A stretch of DNA of 34,031 nt from Tannerellaceae bacterium (GCA_031271045.1 JAISWO010000057.1:1-34031), one strand, 5' to 3'; shown: positions 7,576 through 15,997, counted from the stretch's first letter. A program made the numbers and translations. Notes: a model not told the origin generated them from the sequence alone.

Positions 7576-8430
7576 TCAGTGCATGACAAGTCCCCAAATG
7601 TTCAGGCCGATGGAGATGATTAATAAGATGGCCAATATCCCGATGATAATCTTGTTTTTCTTGTTCATTTGCGGTGGTATTTTTGAGTTTGTGTTTAATT
7701 CAATGAGTGCAGCTGTGAGGTTATCGTGCCCTCCGCCTTTTTCAATACCGAGGTTGTCAATTGTTTCCACGAGTATCTCTGCTGTTTTTTCGACGGACCG
7801 GTCTTTGCCGATGAGTTTGAGTATGTCTTTCTCGGGAGCGGCTCCGCATATCCCGTCACTGCACAGAAGGAAGCGGTCTCCTTTCAGATATGGAAGGTCG
7901 GTATTGATCTCGACTTCCACGTCGGGCTTGGTGCCCAGGGCGCGGAGAATGACGTTCGATTCGGCCGACAACCTTGCCTGCTCTTCGCTGATCCGGCCCC
8001 GGCGGACTAATTCAAAGACCATCGAATGGTCGAATGTGCGGAACACCTTGTCGGTTCCCCTGACCTGGTAGATCCGGCTGTCGCCCACGTGTGCGGCGGT
8101 AGCCTTATCGTCGTCGACCAGCAGGGCGACCACGGTCGTGCCCATTCCCTGCAATTCAGGATAGGTGCGGCCGGCCTGATAGACGGCGCTGTTGGCCTTT
8201 ATGATGGCGTCGGCCAGTATTTCGCCGGCGTCGTCGAGGGTTGTATTCGACACTTTATCCAGGATGGTCTCGACGGCGAGCTTGGAGGCGGCGCTGCCTC
8301 CTTTTGCCCCCCCCATTCCGTCGCAAACAACGACCAGATAGCCGTGTTCGGTAGGGCAACTACCGAATGAATCCTGATTCTCCGCCCTTCCGCCGGCGCG
8401 TGATAATATGCTTATTGTAAGATTATCCAT
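7576..8430 (-). CDS. PP2C family Ser/Thr phosphatase, tail-anchored
   Basis: 284 aa. The PP2C (PPM) metal-dependent phosphatase core spans residues 4-246. The metal-binding acidic residues are visible: D20 in ENQD, D37 in CDGMGG, D192 in SDG and D236 in GHDN; VGDSRIY is at 115-121. A C-terminal hydrophobic helix at about 259-281 ends three residues before the stop, so the enzyme is probably tail-anchored facing the cytoplasm. It would reverse the phosphorylation made by the two kinases encoded just upstream (7 bases separate it from the nearer one). Kinase, PP2C and FHA side by side is the core of bacterial phosphothreonine signalling modules such as those of type VI secretion, but no secretion genes are here. 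Confidence 0.94.
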   Translation of the reverse strand: MDNLTISILSRAGGRAENQDSFGSCPTEHGYLVVVCDGMGGAKGGSAASKLAVETILDKVSNTTLDDAGEILADAIIKANSAVYQAGRTYPELQGMGTTVVALLVDDDKATAAHVGDSRIYQVRGTDKVFRTFDHSMVFELVRRGRISEEQARLSAESNVILRALGTKPDVEVEINTDLPYLKGDRFLLCSDGICGAAPEKDILKLIGKDRSVEKTAEILVETIDNLGIEKGGGHDNLTAALIELNTNSKIPPQMNKKNKIIIGILAILLIISIGLNIWGLVMH

Positions 8431-8436
8431 CTGTTT

Positions 8437-9402
8437 TCAGATATTTAGAAGGATTAAAACCAAGGTGATAAGGAGTAAGGCAACGGCAATGATGCCGCCT
8501 GCCAATACCCATTGCGAATGGATCCCCTGCGAAGGTTGGATGGCCTGCAGGATGGCTTCTTTGAAGGCTTGGGCGCTTTGATAGCGGTCGGACTGCTTCT
8601 TGGCTGTGGCTTTCAGCAGGACTTTGAACAGGCGTGGAGGGATACATTTGTTGTGAGGCAGGTTCATGGTGATCTGTCTTTCCAGAATGTCCACATCGCT
8701 GCCGCCGGCAAAGGGGTTGACACCTGTCAGCAGTTCGTAGAAGGTGATACCTAAAGAGTAAAGGTCGGAGGTAGCATTGATCATATTCCGCTGGCCGGTG
8801 ATCTGTTCGGGTGGAGCGTATGGATAGGTACCGAAGCCGCGACCTTCGAGCGTTCCGAAGCTAATACCGTCGGAGGTGGCGATGCCCAGATCCATTATCT
8901 TTATATTCCTTGCGTTCTCTACCATGATGTTCGATGGTTTCAGATCTCTGTGCCATACGGGGGGATTCTGTGAATGTAGGCATGCCAGGGCGTCGAGCGC
9001 CGAACAGATCATTCGCGAAACGATGTCGGCGCGCATGGACAGCTCAATGCCGGTGACAAATTTGTCGATCGTCTCTCCCCTTATCAATTCGCTGACGATG
9101 AATACCGGTCCTCGCTGCCGGTCGAACTCGCAGTATCCCAGCATGCGAATCAGGTTCGGATGATTGATGGACAGGGAAGCTTCGTATTTAGCCCTGTCGC
9201 GTATTTGAGGATTTTCGGCATGACGGTTATATACTTTCTTGATGGCGACTTTCTGCTCCGGGTAATCGGCGCACCATCCTTTGTAGACTTCTCCCATGGC
9301 TCCGCTACCGATGCAAAACTCGTCGCAATGATAGTAGCTGAAGCGTTCGCCTTGGCTGGAGACCAGGTTTATCTTTTGTGCGTTGGATAATGACGTTCTC
9401 AT
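8437..9402 (-). CDS. Ser/Thr protein kinase, tail-anchored
   Basis: 321 aa. A complete Hanks-type kinase domain spans about residues 25-285: glycine loop GSGAMGEV at 32-39, lysine K55 in VAIKK, catalytic loop HRDLKPSN at 151-158, DLG at 171-173 in place of DFG, and APPE at 196-199. DLG is tolerated in many active bacterial kinases. A hydrophobic helix at about 298-321 ends the chain, so the enzyme is tail-anchored with its kinase domain in the cytoplasm. There is no extracellular sensor domain. Its ATG overlaps the stop of the previous kinase gene by four bases (ATGA), implying translational coupling. It likely phosphorylates itself and the FHA ligands of the same operon. Confidence 0.94.
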   Translation of the reverse strand: MRTSLSNAQKINLVSSQGERFSYYHCDEFCIGSGAMGEVYKGWCADYPEQKVAIKKVYNRHAENPQIRDRAKYEASLSINHPNLIRMLGYCEFDRQRGPVFIVSELIRGETIDKFVTGIELSMRADIVSRMICSALDALACLHSQNPPVWHRDLKPSNIMVENARNIKIMDLGIATSDGISFGTLEGRGFGTYPYAPPEQITGQRNMINATSDLYSLGITFYELLTGVNPFAGGSDVDILERQITMNLPHNKCIPPRLFKVLLKATAKKQSDRYQSAQAFKEAILQAIQPSQGIHSQWVLAGGIIAVALLLITLVLILLNI

Positions 9403-11504
9403 TGGATGTATTGCGTATAATTAAACGTTCGTACCATTTCGGCCAGCGGATAGCGGAGTTCGTCGTATATCCTTTTGCCGTTCTCCATCCGGTAGGGCAG
9501 TTGTTCTACTTTGTTCCTGGCCATTTCGAAGTAGGCTCTTGCTTCGTTGACGTTTCTTTCCACGCCGTTACCTTCGAGGTAATCCATTCCGATGTCGTAC
9601 ATAGCCAGATAGCTGTCGAAGTCGTAATCAAGGGCTTTTACGGTGTATTGATGGGAGAGGGCATCGTCTCCTTTGATGCGGAGTGATTGTTGGATGGCTT
9701 CGCTCAGGCTATTTTTCCGTTTCTCCTGATAGATGGCGCCCAATTGGCGGAAGGCGGGCGAGTAGTTTTTTTCAGCGGCTTTCTGCGTCCATTCGAAACC
9801 TTCCTTGTATTGTTGTTGTCCAATCAGCCATACCCCCAGGCGGTAGGCGGCTTTGGGGTATCCTTTCCCGGCGGCGAGGGTGAGCCATTCCATTGCTTTG
9901 TGGGGATTCTCTTTGTTGAGTATTTCGTACAGGGCGTATTGAGCGCGCGGGTAGCCTTGATTGGCGGCTGCTTCGTAGTACTCGACGGCGCGGGTAGCGC
10001 TTTGCGGCACTCCGTTACCGTTCATATACATATTGCCTTTTACGAACTGGAGTTCCGGGTTGTTGGCTTCGGCTCCCATGTCGATGATTTTGCCTGAGCG
10101 TTCAAAGTAACGGATGGCTTTGTCGTAGTCGGCTTCTACGTCGATCCCGTTTTGATAGATGTAACCGAGGCGGTATTCGGCCAGCTTGTTTCCCATCTGG
10201 GCGGCTTTGGTGGTATAATCGAAGCCTTTGCGGAAGTTTTTCGGCGCGCCGGTTCCTTCGTAGCTCATTTCTCCCAGGTAGTAGCAGGCGTCGGAGGAGG
10301 ATCGTTCTTCGGCCAGGCGGAATAAGGAGTCGGCTATGGCATATTCGGACTGGGTGTATGCGTCGACGGCCTGGGTGAGGAGTTCGAGCATTTCGACGGT
10401 TTGGGTGATGCTGTCGGTCGGGATGAGTCGGTTGGCTTCTTTGTATGCGTCGAGGGCGTCACGATAAAGGGCGACCGACATTCTGGAGGAAGCTTCGCGG
10501 AGGGTTTCTGCGTAGCGGACTTGTTTTGTTTCTTCGTATCGCCATATTCCGAGGGCGGCGGCGAGGAGGAGGAGGGCGCCGGCGGTAGCGGCGATCCATT
10601 TCTTCAGGGGTTGTGGTATGGGCGACTTGCCTTGTTCTATTCGTTCGAGGTCGACGATGAACTCGGTGGCCGACTGATACCTGGCGGCGGGATCTTTAGC
10701 GGTTGCCTTGCGGATGACGTACTGGAGCTCTTTGGGGATGAGTTCGTTGCGGGGGATAATTTGTTCGCGGTGTCCTTTGATGATTTCGTACATGGAGCCG
10801 CTGAAGGGGAGTTTGCCGGTGAGGAGTTCGAACAGCAAGATGCCGGTGGAATAGATGTCGGAGGTGACGTTGGTCAGCCAGTGCTTGCCTTCAGCCTGTT
10901 CGGGCGAGGCGTAGTTGATCTTGCCGATGAATTTTCCTTCGATTGTCCCGGAGGTGAACTCGCCATGATAGTCGGCGACTTGCTTTGCGATGCCGAAGTC
11001 GATGAGTTTGATTTTGCCGTCGTCGCAGACCATCACGTTGGAGGGGTCTATATCGCGATGTATATAGCCTTTGCTGTGTAGCATGTAGAGGGCGGCGAGT
11101 ATGCTTTTGACGATACGGATGGTTTCCGGCTGGGACAGGGCGCCGCGTTTGGCGAGTACTTTGTCGAGGGTTTCGCCCTGGAGGTATTCGCTGATGATGT
11201 GGGAGCGGGGTTTGCCGTCGCTGTCGGTTGTTTCGACGAAGCCATACATCCGGATGATGTTCTCGTGAACGATCTGGATGGAGGCTTCGCGTTTGGCCCT
11301 GGTGATGCTGTCTTCGGAGAGGTCTTTGAACAGGACTTTGATGGCGACGGGGTCGTACTTGCCTGTCTCGCTATGGACGAGTTTGCCTTTGAAGACGATG
11401 CCCATACCGCCTTTGCCCAGGATGCCGGCTTTGTTTTCGGGGTCAAATTCGTAGTAGCGGCTTAGCTTGGCATCGGCTTCGCTCTGTAGTTTTATTATTG
11501 CCAC
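9399..11504 (-). CDS. Ser/Thr protein kinase with membrane helix and Sel1 repeats
   Basis: 701 aa. The N-terminal kinase domain covers about 15-290: glycine loop GKGGMGIV at 30-37, K56 in VAIKV, HRDIDPSN at 149-156, DFG at 169-171 and ASPE at 199-202. The usual catalytic-loop lysine (HRDxKxxN) is an aspartate here, D153. A membrane helix lies at about 303-321. The rest, about 330-690, is helical, with Sel1-like TPR repeats from about 405 to 665 (for example AEYRLGYIYQNGIDVEADYDK). The Sel1 part is predicted to lie in the periplasm, where it could act as a sensor or docking platform. It is the second gene of the operon, 25 bases after the soluble FHA gene, and overlaps the next kinase gene. 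Confidence 0.93.
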   Translation of the reverse strand: MAIIKLQSEADAKLSRYYEFDPENKAGILGKGGMGIVFKGKLVHSETGKYDPVAIKVLFKDLSEDSITRAKREASIQIVHENIIRMYGFVETTDSDGKPRSHIISEYLQGETLDKVLAKRGALSQPETIRIVKSILAALYMLHSKGYIHRDIDPSNVMVCDDGKIKLIDFGIAKQVADYHGEFTSGTIEGKFIGKINYASPEQAEGKHWLTNVTSDIYSTGILLFELLTGKLPFSGSMYEIIKGHREQIIPRNELIPKELQYVIRKATAKDPAARYQSATEFIVDLERIEQGKSPIPQPLKKWIAATAGALLLLAAALGIWRYEETKQVRYAETLREASSRMSVALYRDALDAYKEANRLIPTDSITQTVEMLELLTQAVDAYTQSEYAIADSLFRLAEERSSSDACYYLGEMSYEGTGAPKNFRKGFDYTTKAAQMGNKLAEYRLGYIYQNGIDVEADYDKAIRYFERSGKIIDMGAEANNPELQFVKGNMYMNGNGVPQSATRAVEYYEAAANQGYPRAQYALYEILNKENPHKAMEWLTLAAGKGYPKAAYRLGVWLIGQQQYKEGFEWTQKAAEKNYSPAFRQLGAIYQEKRKNSLSEAIQQSLRIKGDDALSHQYTVKALDYDFDSYLAMYDIGMDYLEGNGVERNVNEARAYFEMARNKVEQLPYRMENGKRIYDELRYPLAEMVRTFNYTQYIQ

Positions 11505-11529
11505 CGGGGTATTTTATATGTAGGGTTGA

Positions 11530-12138
11530 CTAATAGCGGGTCTTATCGTTGGGATAGAGTTCGCGGTCGGTGTAATCGAAGTTGCCGGAGGGTTTGGAGG
11601 CAAAGTTTTCGGCTTTTTTCAGTCCGTATTCCCGGGCGTCGAAGAGGAAGAGGAGGAACTCGTAGTTGCCGAGGCGGATCTTGTCGAGGTTCTTGCACTG
11701 GCAGGGATTGAAGCCGATGTAGGTGTCGTTGACGAAGATGCCGTTTGAGGAGCCTCTTTCCATGATGCCGACGTTGAGGCGGTTGTTGTCGCCGGGGTTG
11801 CGATGGATGGCTAAGACGGCGTGGACTTTGCTAACGGAGAGTTCGTTGAGTACTATGTCACATTCGGGGCCTGATCCGATCAGGTTCTGTCCTTGTCGGA
11901 GGACCCAGTATTCGGCTTCTTCGGTACGGGAGACGGAGACGAGGAAGCCGACGAGGGGTTTGCCGGCGGAGGGTTCCGGCGCGGGAGCTGGGCGGCGGGG
12001 ATCTTCGACGCCTTGTATCCGGGTACCGGAGTGGGCGGGGGTTGTGTCGGGGTAGGCGTGGCCTGGGGTGGGTTGGTTGACTACGGTTCCTTCATTTCCA
12101 TTTTGGACGCCGGGAACGACGGTGCGATAATTTGCCAT
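11530..12138 (-). CDS. Soluble FHA domain protein, first gene of the operon
   Basis: 202 aa from the ATG at 12138 (MANYRTVVPG). An upstream start at 12213 adds a 25-residue Asn/Ile-rich stretch that overlaps the candidate promoter, so I reject it. Residues 1-60 are a proline-rich disordered leader with two TVV tripeptides (TVVPG and TVVNQ). The FHA domain spans about 63-165, with IGSG at 87-90, SVSKVHA at 101-107 and the phosphate-loop SSNG at 130-133. There is no membrane helix. The layout of a Thr-containing disordered N-terminus and one FHA domain recalls GarA/OdhI-type FHA switches, whose N-terminal threonines are kinase targets; whether this protein works that way is inference. Kinase genes follow directly. 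Confidence 0.87.
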   Translation of the reverse strand: MANYRTVVPGVQNGNEGTVVNQPTPGHAYPDTTPAHSGTRIQGVEDPRRPAPAPEPSAGKPLVGFLVSVSRTEEAEYWVLRQGQNLIGSGPECDIVLNELSVSKVHAVLAIHRNPGDNNRLNVGIMERGSSNGIFVNDTYIGFNPCQCKNLDKIRLGNYEFLLFLFDAREYGLKKAENFASKPSGNFDYTDRELYPNDKTRY

Positions 12139-12190
12139 AATTCGATGTGTATTGTTGTTAATATTGATTTGATTTATTATAGTATGGAAG

Positions 12191-12198
12191 CAAATGTA
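12191..12198 (-). promoter_or_regulatory. Candidate -7 box for the FHA/kinase operon
   Basis: TACATTTG on the minus strand matches the Bacteroidetes TAnnTTTG -7 box and lies about 53 bases ahead of the first operon gene. I see no good TTTG -33 element at the usual distance, so the call rests on the -7 box and its position. Confidence 0.5.
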
Positions 12199-12331
12199 TT
12201 GAATATCAGACAACCGGGAGGCTTCGTTTTTTATTCGGAGTGTTTATTCGGATGTTCTTGTGCATAAACCGGGAAAATTGATGTTTAATCTGCATAAATT
12301 ATTCAATCATTGTGTTTGAATTGCCTATATT

Positions 12332-12766
12332 TTATAGTATTTCCAGGAGTTCCCGTATCCGGCGGTAATAGAGGGAAGATACGCGGCAGTCGGCCTCTGT
12401 GGCGATGTGTACGTCGAAGAGGCAGTGGAGAGTCTTGTTTTCGATGCCCTGGAGGTGGGCGAGGTTGATGATGCAATATTGGTTGATCTGGACAAAGAGC
12501 GGAGACAGGGCGGTAATGCCGGCTGAAGTGACGGTGGAGCGCAGGCTATAGACCTTGTCGTCCGTGAGCCGGATCTGCCATTTGCGAACGTTTTTGTGGT
12601 ATTCGAATAATATGACGTCGTCGTACCGGAGCAAGGTGATACCTGTGATGGTTTGGATGGCGAAACGGCTGTTATCCTTTCGTTCTTCCGGATAGGCGCG
12701 GGGGATGATTTCCGGCATGGTTGCTGCGGATGCGCGGGTTGCTGGGGTGTTTTGTTCTTCTTTCAT
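12332..12766 (-). CDS. Stand-alone LytTR DNA-binding regulator
   Basis: 144 aa. Residues 1-32 are a variable leader and residues 40-143 a LytTR domain: beta strands around GITLLRYDDVILFEY, then FVQINQYCIINLAHLQGI at 91-108 and the terminal VSSLYYRRIRELL. LytTR domains bind direct-repeat sites in promoters and are usually fused to a receiver domain; here there is none, and no sensor kinase gene is adjacent. It lies about 190 bases upstream of the FHA/kinase operon on the same strand and may regulate it, or be regulated by phosphorylation from its kinases. Both ideas are inference. A TATTTTTG -7 box sits about 34 bases ahead of the start. Confidence 0.88.
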   Translation of the reverse strand: MKEEQNTPATRASAATMPEIIPRAYPEERKDNSRFAIQTITGITLLRYDDVILFEYHKNVRKWQIRLTDDKVYSLRSTVTSAGITALSPLFVQINQYCIINLAHLQGIENKTLHCLFDVHIATEADCRVSSLYYRRIRELLEIL

Positions 12767-12799
12767 ATAGTAACGTTGTCGGGGTCAATCGTAACGTTG

Positions 12800-12807
12800 C
12801 AAAAATA
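12800..12807 (-). promoter_or_regulatory. Candidate -7 box for the LytTR regulator
   Basis: TATTTTTG on the minus strand fits TAnnTTTG and lies 33 bases ahead of the LytTR start codon. No clear -33 element was seen. Confidence 0.45.
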
Positions 12808-12906
12808 TGCCGCCCGGATGGCTTGTAATACCCCACAAATGGTGACGCCGGTCATAAAAACGACGGCGTCTGTTATGGAAAAACCTTGTTTGGTTATTTA
12901 AATGGG

Positions 12907-12931
12907 CAAGCCCGGACATCGGCCGGGCTTG
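12907..12931 (-). terminator. Hairpin downstream of the pyridoxal kinase gene
   Basis: A perfect 9-bp stem (12907-12915 with 12923-12931) and a 7-base loop lie 26 bases after the kinase stop codon. Only a short, interrupted T-rich stretch follows on the minus strand, so terminator function is likely but not certain. Confidence 0.5.
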
Positions 12932-12957
12932 GTCTAAAAAACATGAAAATACAGGTC

Positions 12958-13818
12958 TTATACCAGATGGAGATCGTGCAGCAGGGCGGGGAAGCCTTGC
13001 TCGAAGTTGACGCCGAAACGGATGTCGGAACCGGCCTCATAGGTGCGTTGGATGCTGCCGGCTGTATAGCGGACGGCAATGCCGGCGGATTCGTGGAGGC
13101 TGAAGCCGTTCATCAGGCCGGCCAGCAGGGCGCTGGCGTAGACGTCGCCCGTGCCGTGATAGTAGCCCGGGATGCGGGCGGCAAGGTTGTATGCCGTCTC
13201 GCCGCTTTGGGAGTCGAAGGTGGCGACGCCTAATTGTGCATCGTCGAAATAGACGCCCGTCAGGACGATTTGCCGGGGGCCCAGGAGGCTGAGCCGATGC
13301 AGGAGGCCTTGTATGTAAGGCTTCTCGTAGGGGCCCGGGTGGTAGGATTCGCCCAGCAGCAGAGTGGCCTCGGTGATGTTGGGGACGATGATGCCGGCTC
13401 GCTCGCAGAGGCTTCTCATGCCGGCAGCAAAGGCGGGGGTGAAGATCTTGTAGAGCTCGCCGTTATCGGCCATCACGGGGTCGACCAGGATAAGGTTGTC
13501 CTCCCGGCGGAAGGCGTCGAAGAATTCTCCGACGATGTCTAACTGCTCGAAGGATCCGAGGAATCCGCTGTAGATGGCGTCGAAATGGAGGCCGAGCGAC
13601 TGCCAGTGGCGGGTGAAGGGGCGCATCTCGGAGGTGGTGTCGAGGTAGGTGTAGCCGTCGATGCCTCCGGTATGGGTGGAGAGGATGGCCGTCGGCAGGG
13701 CGCTGGCTTCGATTCCGGCGGCCGACAGGATCGGCAGGGCGACGGTGAGGGAACATTTGCCGAATCCCGACAGGTCGTGGATGGCGGCTACACGTTTGAG
13801 GGTTTGTTTGTTTTCCAT
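12958..13818 (-). CDS. pdxY: Pyridoxamine/pyridoxal kinase
   Basis: 286 aa, the usual length for PdxY/PdxK. It phosphorylates pyridoxal or pyridoxamine with ATP in the vitamin B6 salvage pathway, in the cytoplasm. Family marks: AAIHDLSGFGKCSL at about 11-24, HTGGIDGYTY, the phosphate/Mg region VDPVMADNG, and the ribokinase-type catalytic motif GTGDVYAS near residue 222. It starts 28 bases after the transketolase stop codon and is probably transcribed with it. Assignment to PdxY rather than PdxK or a hydroxymethylpyrimidine kinase rests on the opening motif and on overall resemblance. Confidence 0.9.
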   Translation of the reverse strand: MENKQTLKRVAAIHDLSGFGKCSLTVALPILSAAGIEASALPTAILSTHTGGIDGYTYLDTTSEMRPFTRHWQSLGLHFDAIYSGFLGSFEQLDIVGEFFDAFRREDNLILVDPVMADNGELYKIFTPAFAAGMRSLCERAGIIVPNITEATLLLGESYHPGPYEKPYIQGLLHRLSLLGPRQIVLTGVYFDDAQLGVATFDSQSGETAYNLAARIPGYYHGTGDVYASALLAGLMNGFSLHESAGIAVRYTAGSIQRTYEAGSDIRFGVNFEQGFPALLHDLHLV

Positions 13819-13846
13819 ATATTATATGTATGTCAAATATTATGTG

Positions 13847-15871
13847 TCAAATAAATTCTTTTACCTGGCGGTAAACATTTGCGGCCGTAAAGCCTAATTT
13901 TTCGTCGAGCACCTTGTAGGGCGCAGAGTATCCGAAGGATTCCAGGCCCCAGACGCGGCCGTTGGCTCCGGTCAGGCCCTCGAGCGTGACGGGCAGGCCG
14001 GCCGTCAGTCCGAAGACCTTCGTTCCCGGAGGAATGACCGACTCCTGGTAACGGAGGCTCTGGCTACGGAAGAGGCCTTCCGAGGGAACGGATACGATGC
14101 GCACGCTGATGCCGTCGGCGCGGAGCAGGGCGGCGCCTTCGACCAAGGTAGCTACTTCCGATCCGGAGGCGACGAGGATGACGGCGGGGTCGTCGTCGCT
14201 TTCGACAACGTAGGCTCCGCGAGCGGCTCCGAGGGCGGCGCGGTAGCGGTCGCCATCCGAAGGCAGGCCGGCAATGTTCTGCCGCGACAGGATAAGGCCC
14301 GTCGGGGTGGCGGTGTTTTCCATAGCCAGCTTCCAGGCAACGGTTGTCTCCGCCGCATCGGCCGGACGGAGCACGAGCATGGCGTTATGACCTTTGTGGT
14401 TCTTTAGCTTTTCCATCAGGCGGATCTGCGCTTCCTGCTCGACCGGCTCGTGGGTGGGCCCGTCTTCGCCTACGCGGAAGGCGTCGTGCGACCAGATGAA
14501 TTTCACCGGCAGTTCCTGGAGCGCCGCCATGCGAACGGCCGGCTTCATATAGTCGGAGAAGACGAAGAACGTCCCGCATGCAGCAATCACGCCTCCGTGG
14601 AGCGCCATACCGATGCAAAGGCAGGCCATTGTCAGCTCGGATACGCCGGCTTGGAGGAAAGCGCCGCTGAAGTCGCCCCGGCGGAGGGCGTGGGTTTGCC
14701 GGAGGAAGCCGTCGGTTTTGTCGGAGTTCGACAGGTCGGCCGAAGCGCAGATCATATTTTCCACTTTGGCGGCCAGCGCGCTCAATACGGTGGCAGAGGC
14801 AACGCGTGTCGCCTGGCCCGGTTTCTGTTCGATGGCTTCCCATTGGATGTCCGGCGTCCGGCCGTCGAACCAGGATGTCATCTTGTCTGCTTGGGCGGGG
14901 TTGGCTTTCGCCCAGGCTTCTTTCTGGCGGTAACGGGCGTCGGCGATCTCCTCGAGCTCGACTTTCCGGCGGGCATAGAGTTCGGCCACGTCGGGGAATA
15001 TGCGGAAGGGATCGGCGGGGTCGCCTCCCAGGTTGCAGACGGTTCCGGCAAAGGACGCTCCGGCAGCCGTCAGGGGCTGTCCGTGGGTGGATACTTTGTT
15101 TTCGTACGAGCTTCCGTCGGCTGCTACGGCTCCCTTCCCCATGAGGGTGGCGCCGATGATGAGGGTCGGCCGCCGGTCTTCGGCTTTGGCCTGGGTCAGG
15201 GCGGCGCGTATCTGGGCGGTATCGTTCCCGTCGATAGAGAGAACGTTCCAGCCCCAGGCCCGGTATTTGGCGGCGACGTCTTCGCTGCTTACTTCTTCCA
15301 CGGTGGTCGACAGTTGCACGTTGTTGGAGTCATAGAACAGGACAAGGTTGTCCAACCCCAGCGTCCCGGCGATACGTCCGGCTCCCTGCGATATTTCTTC
15401 CTGGATACCACCGTCGGAGATATAGGCATAGATCGTCTGCTTCATCTGATCGCCCAGGCGGGCCCGGAGGAATTTGGCGGCGATAGCGGCCCCAACGGCA
15501 TAGGTGTGCCCTTGCCCCAAAGGGCCGGATGTGTTTTCCACGCCCCGTGCGACATCTACTTCCGGGTGCCCGGGCGTCGGGCTATCCCATTGGCGGAAAG
15601 CGGCCAGTTCCTCCATGGTATATTTGCCGGTCAGCGCCAGGACGGCGTACAGCATGGGCGACATGTGTCCGGGATCGAGGAAGAAGCGATCCCTTCCCTC
15701 CCATTTCGGGTTCCGCGGGTCATAAACCAGAAACTCCGCGAATAAAACATTCACAAAATCAGCGCCCCCCATAGCGCCTCCGGGATGCCCGGAATTAGCT
15801 TTTTCCACCATCGCTGCTGCCAGGGTACGTATATTGTCGGCAGCCCGGTTCATTAAGTTCACATCGTTCAT
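13847..15871 (-). CDS. tkt: Transketolase
   Basis: 674 aa from the ATG at 15871; an upstream TTG at 15898 falls inside the promoter box. Thiamine-diphosphate enzyme of the pentose phosphate pathway that moves two-carbon units between sugar phosphates. Marks: SGHPG at 27-31, GPLGQG at 116-121, the cofactor/metal motif with SDG at 152-154 (usually GDG) and N183/N184, the conserved glutamate in VSELTMACLC, and GEDGPTHEPVEQ. All three domains (PP, Pyr and C-terminal) are present and the length is normal. The glycine-to-serine change in the GDG motif and IQEE in place of the usual MMEG-like sequence deserve note but do not remove the metal ligands. Confidence 0.95.
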   Translation of the reverse strand: MNDVNLMNRAADNIRTLAAAMVEKANSGHPGGAMGGADFVNVLFAEFLVYDPRNPKWEGRDRFFLDPGHMSPMLYAVLALTGKYTMEELAAFRQWDSPTPGHPEVDVARGVENTSGPLGQGHTYAVGAAIAAKFLRARLGDQMKQTIYAYISDGGIQEEISQGAGRIAGTLGLDNLVLFYDSNNVQLSTTVEEVSSEDVAAKYRAWGWNVLSIDGNDTAQIRAALTQAKAEDRRPTLIIGATLMGKGAVAADGSSYENKVSTHGQPLTAAGASFAGTVCNLGGDPADPFRIFPDVAELYARRKVELEEIADARYRQKEAWAKANPAQADKMTSWFDGRTPDIQWEAIEQKPGQATRVASATVLSALAAKVENMICASADLSNSDKTDGFLRQTHALRRGDFSGAFLQAGVSELTMACLCIGMALHGGVIAACGTFFVFSDYMKPAVRMAALQELPVKFIWSHDAFRVGEDGPTHEPVEQEAQIRLMEKLKNHKGHNAMLVLRPADAAETTVAWKLAMENTATPTGLILSRQNIAGLPSDGDRYRAALGAARGAYVVESDDDPAVILVASGSEVATLVEGAALLRADGISVRIVSVPSEGLFRSQSLRYQESVIPPGTKVFGLTAGLPVTLEGLTGANGRVWGLESFGYSAPYKVLDEKLGFTAANVYRQVKEFI

Positions 15872-15895
15872 TTCAAAACAATTTTTGATTTCCGG

Positions 15896-15903
15896 CAAAG
15901 GTA
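15896..15903 (-). promoter_or_regulatory. Candidate -7 box for transketolase
   Basis: TACCTTTG on the minus strand, a perfect TAnnTTTG match, 24 bases ahead of the ATG. A TTTG lies at 15920-15923, with a spacer of 16, shorter than the usual 19-21. Confidence 0.6.
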
Positions 15904-15997
15904 ACTAAAATTCATTCGGCAAATAACACCTCCGGTATGTCTGTATATCCCGGCTCTACATATTGGCTGCTTCCCGCAAAATAAATCTGTGAAAGAT

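Noticed and set aside
455..12138. Type VI secretion or TerY-P regulatory cluster
   Set aside because: No tss structural genes, ClpV, Hcp or VgrG, and no vWA-domain TerY protein are in the window; only the kinase-phosphatase-FHA part is shared.
12844..12870. 7-bp inverted repeat upstream of the LytTR gene
   Set aside because: A short GACGCCG/CGGCGTC stem with a 13-base loop is weak, and no pairing with a known site type could be argued.
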